From the NCBI RefSeq assembly GCF_004379255.2, contig NC_056041.1:19251559-19315558 (forward strand): 64,000 nucleotides of DNA, given 5' to 3'. This DNA is from Salvia splendens (taxonomy: Eukaryota > Streptophyta > Magnoliopsida > Lamiales > Lamiaceae). The position numbers and the translations under genes were made by a program. This document shows, one piece after another, positions 10,171-21,900 of the stretch (positions within the stretch are counted from its first letter, which is position 1; every line of letters starts with the position of its first letter). Under the pieces are notes generated by a model. It was not told the DNA's origin. It did no database searches and saw only the letters and a program-made list of their open reading frames with translations.

Positions 10171-13100
10171 CAAAAGGCGGAATTGAATTTGTGTGCGATC
10201 ATGTAAATTAGAATTTAGGGGCGATTAAATACGATTAAATACCGGTGGTGATCCCGAACAAGAGAGTAATAGGGAAGTGGAAGTTAGGATTGGGGTTTTG
10301 AAAGGAAATTTATGAACCCTAAGTTTGGAATTGCGCGGGAACGGAGGCAGTGGGTATGGATAGGCTGGCATGCACAACGGTTCCGAACCGCCGGTTCCGG
10401 TTCACGAACCGGCGGTTCACGGTTCAAGATATGCTTGAACCGGAACCGGCCCGCCAAGGGTCCCGGCGGTTCCGGTTCCGGTTCAAAAAACCGGCGGTTT
10501 ACGCGGCGGTTCAAAACCGCCGGTTTTCAGCCTGAACCGGCGGTTCGTCGATTTTTAATTTTTTTTTTTTGCATTTTTCAAATATTCAATTTTAATTACA
10601 TTACATTTCACTTTTCAAAGTTGTTACGGCTCCAATAATAAGCGGTTATTATAGCTAGCGTCGGAAGCAATTCTCTTTCGTTCAGTCTTCAATCGAAAAT
10701 TCAAAGTTATACACATTGAAGGTTGAAGCTAAACTAACTAAGTATATACGAACACGCAAATATATAAATTCTCACATTATTTGAGTGTTCCTTGCTTTGT
10801 GTAATTGTGTCGATTGATTTTACGGTAAACATTTCTTCGTATATTCACTTTATTTATGTCGATTCATTTTACTTTAGACATTTCTAATTTAACTACTGTA
10901 GCTTCAGCACCTTTCAATAGTTTGATTGAATTTTTTTGCATTATTTTTATTTGTTTATGTATGAAATGTGCGTAAATAAAATTTAAAAAAATACGATTAA
11001 AGTTGCAATTTTATTGAAATTACACGTTTACAACAATTACAAATAAAAAAACCTTGAGCTCTTGAAGTTTTAAACAAAAATTTAAATACAAACGAGACTA
11101 CTAGTAAACAACGAAGCTAATTACAATTTACAAATGACAAAAAAGACGTAGAAATTCTTATAAAAAAACTTGTAAGTATATATACTCATAATCGGCGAAG
11201 AAGATCTTTCTACATAACTAAATTAAGGACACATTTAGCAATTCAACTTTAAATGTTGAGTTTAGTATAACAATCAACAATTATAGTAGAATTGTCAAAA
11301 GTTTCCCGTATTTAGCCGTATAGAGAAATCTACTTCATCGACTTGAGTATATACAAATACAATTATATAAATGTATTTGCATATGTTTAAAGTAGGAACA
11401 AATGGGGAAAAAAAAAGGAAAAAAGGACTTGAGCTCAACTTAAATTTAAAATTTAAGTTGAGGTGCCTACGTATCCTCAATGCTCATTTGCAATAGGGAA
11501 TCAAAGCTCACGTAGTTCTCTTACCTTATTTACCTATTTGGCTCGGCCGGCGGCGGTTGACGGTTGCCCTACGATTCATCCCCGGTGAATTCATCCTGTG
11601 ATTCCTCCTGGCGATCATCCCAATCATTTTCTTGTTCTCGGACGTCAGCTTTGGCCCAATCATCAAGTAACATCACGGCTTCCATATTTTTCGCCGAGAG
11701 CTTACTTCTTGATTCATCCAACACACGCGAGCCAACACTAAAAGCGGACTCGACGGCGACAGTGGAAGCCGGAACAGAAAAAATCTCCTTGGCCATTGAC
11801 TCAAGGATGGGAAAATCTTTTTCGTGGGTTCCCCACCAATCGAGGACGTCGATTTGGGCGGGAGTAGGAGGACCTTCATCACCAAAGGAAAAGAGTGAAT
11901 CGAAATATAAATCTAATTCACTTACCATACCTGAGAACCTTCCGCCGGTGCTGTAGCTGTATAGGTCGGCTAGTTGGGATTGCGCGTCGGGGTCATCATA
12001 ATCGGCTTGAAATGCAAAGCCATAGTTATGTTGTGGAGGAGGGGGGGTCTTCTGACTTGGTGGGTGTTGTTATACTTGGTTTCATATTCGGTGTAGAGAG
12101 CGCGCAAGTTAAACTCGAAGGTTTGTTTGGTAATGGACCGGTCCGGGAGGGTTATTTGAAAGGTTTCTGAGAGGTCTACTCCATATTCGACACTGGTATC
12201 AGATTGGATTGCTTGAAGGGGGCCAAGATCAATTGAACTCAAATTGTTATAATAAAAATCCAAAATCCTTGAGGTACCGGCTAATTTCCATTTTGGATCC
12301 AATACCTTCGCAATCAAAAACACAGTTGGAATCTCACTAAAATACTTGAGCCATTTTTCAATCATGTAATATAAGACATACATTAGCTCAGGTGAAGAGG
12401 AAGTATTTTTCATTGCAGTTTTAAAACCAAGGGATATGTACATGCAATGTTCTAAAACACGAACAACAGTGCAATAATAAACACCCGACAATTCAACACT
12501 AGCATTTTTAAAATATTTAAACAATTTAAATAAAGCTACACTATGTTCCCAACAACTATGCGAAAGATATAAATCATGAACGGGATAGGTTCTAAAAAAA
12601 TCACATAAAGAATCTTTATGTGTCAAAGTAGAATTCAGACAATCATATGTCGAATTTCATCTATGAGACACATCCATAGTAAAATTCGTATACCTGACAT
12701 TCTTTTGATGGCAATATTTCTTCCATGCTTTGCCAATAGCTGGCTTTTGATGGATTAATCTAACTGCAGTTCTAATAGGAAAAACATGCTTTTGCCATAA
12801 TTCAAGCGCATCTTGTACACATAAATTTAAAATATGACAAATGCATCTTTGATGAAAATACTTACCTCTAATTACCGGTGCACAAGCCGCAATCAAATCG
12901 CCAATATTTGCGGTGTTGGCAGTTGCATTATCAAAACCGATAGAAAATATCTTGTTGCATAATTAAAACTCATTTAAAACTTGTATAATCAAAGAAGCAA
13001 TTTCGGGTACAGTGTGTGGACTTTCAAATTCTCTAAAACCTATTAAACGCTTGTTTAAAGTCCAACTATTGTCCACAAAGTGAACCGTAATGCCCATGTA

Positions 13101-13216
13101 TGAATGGCGGTTAAAACAATCTGTCCACACATCTGAGCAAATGTTCACTCTGTGGCCCAAATTAACTAAATAATGTGATAATTCTACCTTTTTCTCCAAA
13201 CATTGCCGAACGATAG

Positions 13217-14754
13217 TGTTAGGTTTAGTATACTGAAAAGCATGTTTCGAGCGAGTTCGCATGAATAGAATCTTGCTTGTGTACGGAAAAACTTTACAAT
13301 TCACTTTTGACCCGATTCAGTATTATTCGAGCATTTCGCATGAATAGAATCAATATATTATTACATTGTGTTTGCTTGTGCGTTTATAAGATGTTTTATA
13401 AACATTTAAATGCATAAGAAGTAAACAAAGCCTAAGTATTTTGCTTAGTAGACTGGTTGTGGGCGTCGTCCACTTTAAGGTAACTACAGTCGGTTCTATG
13501 CAATGCTTTGCAAAAGAAAAAGAAGAATTTCACAACCTAGATAGGCTTTGGCTACCTATCGTGAAAGGTTGCAATGTCAGTCCGATTATTTCTAAGCCTT
13601 ATTGAAATAAGATGACATTGGTGTGATATAGCACTGAATGGATCTAACAGCAAGACGTGTCTTTATGCTATCTACTGAAAGACTAGGGCTTGATAAATAT
13701 CTATTTCTTAATATACATACGTTAGCATTGAGCATACGGTATTGAGTATCTACTACTTTGACTTACCAATGGTGCGGGTTTTTCGTCACCCAACGATCCA
13801 GGTATATTGGGTAGTGGTAATCATTATCTAGCGGTGCTAGGATTGCTATTATGTTGAATCGTGCGCGAGGAGAGTCTTGTTTGATAATGTCCTCGAGAGG
13901 AGCTTGAACAAGGTTTTATTATTCGGAAACTGACCAGTTGGAGTTTTATTACTCTATGAATAATAAATAAGTGTTTCTTGCTAAGTCCACTCTTGGAATT
14001 AATAAGATGTTAATTAATAAAGTCCATAGCAGACTTTAATTAATTAATGGACATTTTTATCTTAAGCGCGGGAAATAAATAATAAACAAAATGGAAACCC
14101 GAATTACTTGCAATTTCGGATTTGGATGGGGAGTTCAATATTACGTCTGTAGTGGCTGCTCGTAATATTCCAATATAAGCTTGTATTAAATTATGCGTTC
14201 AATTTAATTAGTAAAAAGCTAATTGGGGGAGCCCATATCCAAAACCTTCCATAGATCCCTGACTGGGCCCAATATGTAACTATTATAAATAGGAGAATAA
14301 AAGAGACAGAAAATACACAATTTTCTAGACATGAAAATTTCGTCAATTCACAATTAATGAAGGGGACGATTTTTTCAAAGAAAATTCTCCTCTCCTCCGT
14401 GAGAAAGTTCTGTCTTCTTTATTCGAGTCCTAGTGTTTCGATAAGATCAGCCCACCCTGATGTCGGAATACAGTTCGGGACACCAGTCAGAAGATCTGTG
14501 GTCTAGTATTGAAAATCATCGTGGAGAAGGCGCGAGCAATCGACGATTCTCTGGAGAATCAAATCGGTAACTCTAAACCGTAGAATTCATGTTTAGGATT
14601 TATATTCTATGAGCATGAATTATTTGCGTTCTAGCATGCAATTATGTGTTAACATGTGAATTGATTAATCCCATAATCTGTCAAATAGATCCTAAGTTTG
14701 ATTTATTTGTTTTGTACAAGTCTTCCGCTGTGCAAGGGGCTCCAAACCCCAACA
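13217..14754 (+). mobile_element. Solo LTR of a retrotransposon, inserted in the hAT transposase
   Basis: The 1,538-bp sequence begins tgttaggtttagtatac, ends caaaccccaaca and is flanked by the 5-bp TSD gatag at 13212-13216 and 14755-14759. Removing it with one TSD copy restores a continuous hAT reading frame across the junction, which confirms the boundaries. There is no internal domain or second LTR, so unequal homologous recombination probably removed the body. The TATA box suggests plus orientation. The sequence is copia-like in style, but the lineage is not provable from an LTR alone. Confidence 0.88.
14284..14290 (+). promoter_or_regulatory. TATA box of the solo LTR
   Basis: tataaat, within tattataaataggag, is a plausible core promoter for the U3/R junction of the solo LTR. 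Confidence 0.5.
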
Positions 14755-16375
14755 GATAGATCGTTGCACGGTCATTCTACCTATTCTCTTGATTGCTACG
14801 TTCAAACCACTTTGCATAGTAACCTCAAATTTTTTATCATCATAAACGTTAAAAGGAAAATGCTTCATTGCCGCCCATCTAGTCATAACATCAGAAAAAA
14901 AATTGATCATATTTAAACAGAGGCGTACCTGACGAACCCGAGCCGCCAGGTTGGAAGTTTAGTTGGGTTTGGGTAGAGGTAGTGCCGCATTCTACCGGAT
15001 GCTTCGTCACCAAATGGTGACGGAGGGTGCCATATCCTCCACCACTCGCAAATTTGTACACTTTATCGCAATAGTTGCAGTAAGCATGGAACGCTAATGT
15101 CTCTTTTTGAGAGGTCGGATCATGAGGACTTGGAATCACCACCGGGACCTTCTTATAGTGTTTGACAAAAATGTCAGATTTCAAAGCTTTTGCCGTGTTA
15201 GTGGGTGGAGGGGGAGGCATCTCCTCATTTCCGTCGGTGCTAGAAGGAATACGAGAATGAGATCTATCCTCATTGGTGTCCGAGTCCGACGATATAGCAA
15301 CGTCGAACTCGTCAGCTTGTTTGAAACCACCTCTCCTACCCCCCACCTTGTTGCATTTCAGCGAGTAGCAAGACGGTCCTATGATCTTCTTCTATCTACA
15401 AATATTATATAAGTTGAAGTTATAAGTATGAATGCAAAAAAAAATTATGAACTCAATTTTATGAAATTATGAAATATGAATTGGAAAAATATTTTTTCAT
15501 TACTTACTTGCATGCGTTCAGCCTGCACTCAGGAAACCTCTTCCATAATTTCTCGACGACTAGGTCGCCTTGATTTTGAGGGACGACTAGTACTTTGACC
15601 TTGGGCAATTCCCTTGCCCCGACCACCACGGCCCGATCCACCACGAGAAGAAGACATATTGATGAATGAAAGTAGTATGGATGAAATATGTATGGAGTAT
15701 GAAATAAGTGGTAAATTACGAGCACAATAACAAATATAGTAGTGAGACTAGTGAGTAGTGAGTAGTAGAATGTAGAAACTAGTAAACAACTTGAGCAATT
15801 AGAGAGAATGAGGAGAGAATAGAGAAATGGAGATTGAGAGAAGGAAATCCTTGTTAACACAAGAATGGGGTGAGTAGAAATGAGGGGGAAGTGGGGTATT
15901 TATAGAAGTAAAATTGGAAGAAACAAAAAAAAAATTCAAATTTCGAATTCTGCATGAACCGGCGGTTTACTACCTAAACCGGCGATTCGGTCCACGGTTT
16001 TGCACCGAAAACCGCTAGTTTCTGACCGGTTTTGCAGGCCTACGCACTGACTGCACCCTATGACCTACGCCTAAAAAGTTGCCGGAACTGGCGGAAACCG
16101 GCTACAACCCCCGGTTTTCGTCAGAAACCGCCGGTTTTTCTGAACCGTAGCCTGAAACCCTACAACCCTATGCCGGAAATTGCCGTTTGAACCGTTGAAC
16201 CGCCGGTTCACGGTTCACAAATCCTTCGACCTTGAACCGGCCTGTTGGAACTGGCAACCCGCCGGACGGTTCAAACCGCCGGTTCCGATCCCGGTTCCGG
16301 TTCATGAACCGGTGGGCCCGAATCGGCGGTTAACCGCCGGCCCGGTTCGGTTTGTGCACGCCTACTAGGTATGGA

Positions 16376-16828
16376 GCCTACAAGAATGGGGTATTTTGGC
16401 GAGGGAAGGAGGAGGAAGACAAACGCCTATCCAAATTTTACGACTACAGTATGAATTTTTACTAGTGAATGAACGATCTGAACACATATAAGGTGCATTT
16501 TTACAGTAGTAATAAAACGTGACTGTTAATAACTACAAATAGTGCGTGTATATAAAGCGGAGTCTCAAGTGGACAAGGCCGGAATTGGAACTGAGGCCTC
16601 GAATTGCAATTCCATTGTTCGGTAAAAACAAATATGTAAATTTGGAATTAGAATTTTAGGAACATTTTCAATTCCATACCATAAAAAAAGAATTACAATT
16701 CTCATACAAAATCGGGTCAAATTTTTAAAAAGACGCGGACCCTTGAACCGGGTCAAAATGAAACGGGTCATATAAAAAACAAAATCAGCGCATTTCCATT
16801 TCCTCTCTCTCTCTCCGGTGCCCTAGCC
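16376..16828. other. Unannotated region right of the hAT element
   Basis: The sequence continuous with 10171-10352 before the hAT insertion resumes here. The segment 16790-16828 is CT-rich and looks like a 5' leader that continues at 17793. No gene is recognised. Confidence 0.4.
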
Positions 16829-16838
16829 GCTTTTCTCC

Positions 16839-17782
16839 AATGTTTTAAAAACCGGACCGGTGAGTGAACCGGCAAAGCCACTGGTTCATGGTTCAACCGG
16901 TCCAACCGGTTTAATCACTGGTCGAACCGTTATACTGTTATAAATGTGTATATATATAATTATATAATATGCCAAATATTTTTAATTAAGTGAATGATAG
17001 AATATATAATATATTAATAGTATATCCCAAAAACATTACACCTTCACCTATAAAAGTTTAGTGAATGATTGAATTTTATTAATTTTTTTATCAATAAATA
17101 TGATTAAATATATAAATTATACTAGTAGTAAGTTATTGTAAATAAAAAATTTAATATTTATGTATAAAAATAAATAATTTCATAGTATTATTTTCAAAAA
17201 GTAATGTGACAAAATAATATTATACACAAAGATATATGAATAAACATAAATTTAAAACATACATTTAGTAAATACTCCTAGTATATAATCAAATAGTAGT
17301 AAACTTTAAGTATAATTAATCACATATTCATAATATACATATATACGTATTATACAAATAATAATAAAACTAGCAGTAGTAAGCGATACATAAATAAAGT
17401 GGATGATAATTAAATATCATAATTAGTATTACTAATTACTTTGCTATTAAATACGAATTATTAGTTTATATAGATAAAATGTTTCGTGTTTAACATATAA
17501 AAATAACTTATGTTCATATTATTACCAAGAAGTCCTTGTGGTGTAGTGTTAGAATTGTTAGTAAGTTCACCGGGAGGTCTTGAGTTTGATTCCTATCAAG
17601 GCCAAAATTTTTAAAAAAAATTGGAAAGCATTTGAACCGGTTCCCAGTCCGATCGGCCGGTTTCGGCGGTTCATGGCGGTTAAACATGTCACTAGTTTTA
17701 TAGGGCTAACCGGACCGGACCACTAACCGGTTCGCGGACGAACCGGTCGAACTGGCCGGTCCAATCCGGTTTTTAAAACATT
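16839..17782. mobile_element. Non-autonomous TIR element, MULE-like (10-bp TSD)
   Basis: The ends aatgttttaaaaaccgga and tccggtttttaaaacatt are perfect inverted complements. They are flanked by the direct repeat gcttttctcc at 16829-16838 and 17783-17792. Subterminal regions are dense in AACCGG/CCGGTT motifs; the centre is very AT-rich and non-coding. A TSD of 9-11 bp points to the Mutator superfamily, but the superfamily is inferred. Confidence 0.8.
17530..17622 (+). mobile_element. SINE-like tRNA-derived sequence
   Basis: It contains a box A-like tggtgtagtgtta (near 17539) and a box B-like gagtttgattcc (17582-17593) at Pol III promoter spacing, followed by an A-rich tail. It resembles the 5' head of plant tRNA-derived SINEs. 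It lies within the MULE-like element at 16839-17782. Confidence 0.55.
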
Positions 17783-17792
17783 GCTTTTCTCC

Positions 17793-18560
17793 CTGCAATT
17801 GCGTCGGCAGCCTCATCTCTCTGATCGTTTGATGGATAATCAAGTAACAATCCGATTTGTTGTGTTTCTTGTTTGATGGCCGATATAAAGCTACAGTGAA
17901 GTTCTAAACTTTTTGGTAGATTTTTTTTTGAAATTTTGTTGTTACGAATTATTTTAGCTCGCTCATCTTCCAATTTTTGCTTCAATTCAGATTAATTTGG
18001 TTGAATTTAAGGATCGGAGTTTAATGGTAGATTTTTTTATCTGTAGGGTTTAATATTAGAAATTGTTTTCTGTAGTTTAATGGTAGAAATTTTAAATGTG
18101 ATTTGCCCTGTTTATCATATCAATACTACTAGAGGCGTATGATTTCACAACTAGATTGGCATAATATGTGATTTACCCTGTTTTAAATGGCAATATGTGA
18201 AGTTTGGATATGACAACTTGATTTTCATCCCATCAATTAGTGCTGATGCTTTTGGACTTAGTGTTGATCATTAGGGTGGATAATTTAGGGCACTTTTGAT
18301 TTAGGTTTCATTTTGCTTGTTATTAGGATGTTGTGATTTAGGTCTCACTTCTATCTCTCCCTCTAGCTATGGATGTTGGAAAAGATGCTAGTGTTGAGCC
18401 TTCTAATGCAAATGATGATTCTTTAAACCACAGCAAGATTCTGATTTCATCGAGAGGGCAACAAGATTCTGGTGGGCCTTGTTGGATAAGATGCTTGTGT
18501 TGAGCCTTCCAATGCAAATGATGAACCTTCTAATTCTGGTTTCATCGGGAAAGTAGCAAG
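17793..18560 (+). other. Possible 5' leader and first-exon fragment with a ~105-bp duplication
   Basis: A leader-like CT-rich stretch precedes AT-rich DNA. At 18369 an ATG opens MDVGKDASVEPSNANDDS, which stops soon after. A near copy begins about 105 bases later (gatgcttgtgttgagcc, near 18490). Its 3' continuation is cut by the copia element at 18566 and is not recognisable beyond 23353. This may be a fragment of an unknown gene or transposase; it is not recognised. Confidence 0.3.
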
Positions 18561-18565
18561 ATTTC

Positions 18566-18883
18566 TGTTAGGAATTGTTCCTGAATCGTATATACGTGTT
18601 TGCGTATTTGATTGAAGAGAATCGAGAGAATTTCTTGTGGAAGAACTTTTATTGAAAACTAAATCGAAGAGAGAAAACTGAAAATTAGCTCAACTAACTA
18701 AAGAAAACAAACTAATCAGCTATTTAAAACAAAAGCTAACTAACGGTCGATTTTCATCGAACGGCTGCGACTTAATCCATCTATTTACTCGAGATCCAAC
18801 GGTAGCTGAAGAGTTTCAGCTTGTGCTGCTTTCTTGAACATCAATGCAGCTGGATTTGCTCCGATTCATCAATCATCTTCACA
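18566..18883 (-). repeat. 3' LTR of the copia element
   Basis: In plus orientation it begins tgttaggaattg and ends catcttcaca. It matches 23031-23348 base for base by eye. Confidence 0.95.
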
Positions 18884-18911
18884 AACTCCACCTTGATGAC
18901 TCGATAGCCAA

Positions 18912-21900
18912 TCAGCTGCTCCTCTTTAAGTTTATCAAACTCATGCACAGCTCCAACTTCGACCTTGGCAACGGCTTAGTCAACATATCCGCTGGATTCT
19001 CGGTCGTGTCAACCTTGAACACCTTTATCTCCCCATCTTCAATCCTTTCCCGAATGAAGTGTAGACGCACATCAATGTGCTTGCTTCTCTCATGATAAAC
19101 TTGATGTTTTGCTAAGCATAGGGCACTGTTATTATCGCATCCTATACTCACTGATTCTTGCGGTATGCCAAAATCTTTCAAGATTCCTTTAAGCCACACA
19201 CTTTCCTTCACTGCCGAAGTCATTGCCATGAACTCAGCCTCGGTAGTAGATAATGCAACTACCGATTGCAGGTTGCTTTTCCAACTGATGACTGATCCAA
19301 ACAGAGTGAACAAATAACCTGATTGTGATCTCCTTGTATCCAAGTTCCCTGCAAAATCAGAGTCACTCCAACCCACCAAAGCATCTCCCTTATACCCATT
19401 GTCTCCATCGAACATAATTCCATAATCAGCAGCTCCCTTCAAATATCTCATGAGCCACTTCAATGCAGACCAATGTTCCTTTCCATAGTTGGTCATGTAT
19501 CTGCTAGTTATTGATACGGCTTGTGCTATGTCCGGGCGTGTGCATATCATGGCATACATCACACTGCCAATGATATTCGCATAAGGGATTCTCTGCATCT
19601 CCATTACTTCAGCTTCTGTCTTTGGACCTTTCTCAGCTGTCAGTTTGTAATGCTGACCCATTGGTACACCAACATCCTTGATGCTATCCATCTTGAACTT
19701 CCTCAATAACCTGGATACATAATCATCTTGAGTGAGCCAAATCTGCTTGCACTCTCTTTTTCTCAGAATAGACATTCCAAGGATTCTTCTGGCAGGTCCT
19801 AGGTCTTTCATCTCAAAGGCATTGTTGAGATCCTTTTTCACCCTATGAATCTCACCCACATCAGCCCCAGCAAGTAACATGTCATCTACATACAAGAGGA
19901 GATAGGCTACCACAGCTCCACCTACACTCTTGATGTATACACAGCCATCATAGGATGATCTCAGAAATCCAGATTTCACCATATGCTCATTGAATTTCAT
20001 GTGCCACTGACGGCTAGCTTGCTTCAAACCATAAATGCTCTTCTTTAATAAGCAAACCTTGCCTTCATCCCCAGATTTGACAAACCCCTTTGGCTGAGCC
20101 ATATAGATGGTTTCCTTGAGTTCACCATGTAGAAAAGCTGTTTTGACATCTAATTGTTCCAATTCCCAATCTTTCCTTGCCACTATTGCCAACAAAATTC
20201 TGATAGAAGTGTGTTTAACAACAGGGGAGAACACTTCATCATAATCAATTCCATATTCTTGTGTGAAACCCCTTGCAACCAGCCTGGATTTATACCTCAG
20301 CTTCTCACCATCAACACCCTCTATCTTCCTTTCGAATATCCATTTGCAACTCACAATCCTTCTGCCATCTGGTTTTTCAACCAGCACCCAGGTCCCATTC
20401 TTCAATAAAGAGTCAATCTCATCAACCATGGCTTTCATCCATAGCTCCCAATCCTTACTTCCAACTGCCTCCTCATAGCTACATGGCTCAGAATAATCCA
20501 CTTCTTCAGCTGCTATCAGACAGAAAAACAAATACTCAGCATCAGAGTACTTCTTTGATGGCTTCACATTTCTCTTCACCCTATCTCGGGCCAATCTCCA
20601 ACTACCCCCAACAGTGGAAATTGATTGTTGCAACTGCTGTGATTGCTGTGATGGTTGTGGAGTGCTTTGTGCATCAATTCTATCATCAGCTGATGGTTGT
20701 GAAGTGCTTTCTGCATCAATTCTATCATCGGTTGCATTCTCAGTTTCCTGAGTTTTCTGACCCTCCACCTCCACCTCAATTCCAACTACTTCAGAAACAT
20801 CATCAGAATTACCAGCTCGTTTCCTCTTAAATGGTATGTCATGCTCCCAGAATACCACATCTCTTGAGATCACAATCCTACCATTTCCAGGCTCAGTGCA
20901 CCAGAGTCTATATCCCTTGACTCCCGGTTGATAGCCCAGCATTATGCATCTAATAGCTCTAGGTTCAAGCTTTCCCTGTCTGAGATGTGCAAAAGCCCTG
21001 CAACCAAATGTTCTCAGATTTCCATAGTTGCACTGCCTGCCAAACCACCTATTGTCTGGGATATCTCCATCCAAACTTGATGTAGGACATTTATTTATTA
21101 ACACAGCAGCTGTAGAAGCTGCCTCAGCCCAGAAACGTTTCTCCAGTCCAGCAGCTAATAGCATACATCTTGTTCTCTCCAAAATGGTGCGGTTTGCCCT
21201 CTCTGCAACACCATTCTGCTGTGGATTCAGAGGGACGGTTCGGTGCCTCTTAATCCCTTTTGACTTGCAGAATATATCAAAGTCCTTTGAGAGGTATTCT
21301 AGACCGTTGTCAGTCCTCAAACACCCCAAACTTGTCTTCTTTTCAGCCTCCACCTCAGCACACCACTCTTTGAACTTTGTGAAAACCTCAGATTTTTCTT
21401 TTAGTACATAGATCCAGATCTTCCTTGAGTAGTCATCAATGATACTCATGTAATATCTTCCACCTCCAATGGATTGAACTTGAGCAGGCCCCCACAAGTC
21501 ACTGTGGGCATAATCAAGAGGCTGACTTGATGTGTGGATGGCCGCCTTTGGGAAGCTCAGTTTCTTAGCCTTCCCCAGTGTACATTCTTCACATCTCAGT
21601 GACTCACTCTCCACCTCATTACAATGTATAAGCCCTCTCTTAACCAGTTCTTTCACAGTACCAAAGGCTGGGTGTCCCAGCCTAGAATGCCAAGTTTCCA
21701 GACCTTCTGTAATGAGTACACAAGATTCCTTAGCACAATCATTCTGTATACTCACTGTCATGTAATACAGGCTACCTATCCTCCTAGCCTTCATCAGAGT
21801 CTTCCCTGATTTGCTGACTATCATCACACCAGATTCAGATACAAATCTGCAGCCTTTCTTCTCTAGAGAACCAAGAGAAATAAGATTCCTTTTTATCTCA

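Larger units (their letters stand above)
11569..15657 (-). pseudogene. hAT transposase (BED zinc finger ... hATC dimerisation domain), multiply broken
   Basis: The order on the minus strand is as follows. A Ser/Gly/Arg-rich first exon starts with ATG at 15657 and ends at 15508. A BED-type zinc finger (CNYCDKVYKF...H) lies at about 15346-14891. The catalytic/RNase H-like region with NICSDVWTD and DVSHR follows. The hATC dimerisation domain (WWGTHEKDFPIL, STVAVESAFS) ends with TAG at 11571-11569. Defects: an in-frame TGA in exon 1, frame slips in poly-G runs near 15327-15333 and 12040-12047, TAA at 12965-12963, and TGA at 12659-12657 replacing the Trp of the conserved DxSHRWNST motif. A 1.5-kb solo LTR also lies within the DNA-binding/catalytic junction. 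It cannot make an active enzyme. Confidence 0.88.
10361..16367 (-). mobile_element. hAT-superfamily DNA transposon, disrupted
   Basis: The element is bounded by an exact 8-bp TSD, ggtatgga, at 10353-10360 and 16368-16375. Its imperfect terminal inverted repeats are taggctggcatgcacaa at the left and ttgtgcacgcctacta at the right. Both subterminal regions (10370-10550 and 15950-16350) are packed with short GAACCGGCGG/CCGCCGGTTC motifs in both orientations, as expected for hAT transposase binding regions. It carries a degenerate transposase on the minus strand and a solo LTR at 13217-14754. The insertion lies about 180 bp upstream of the ZFWD start codon, in that gene's promoter side. Confidence 0.9.

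Noticed and set aside
12963..13304. Reading the N-terminal part of this frame as transposase
   Set aside because: Residues beyond about 13217 are encoded by the solo LTR, not the hAT element; the TSD gatag shows the true junction.
16180..16368. Proline-rich open frame at the hAT right end
   Set aside because: It is a translation of the GAACCGGCGG subterminal repeats.
20273..20830. 185-codon plus-strand frame inside the copia element
   Set aside because: It is antisense to the intact gag-pol frame and has no recognisable domain.
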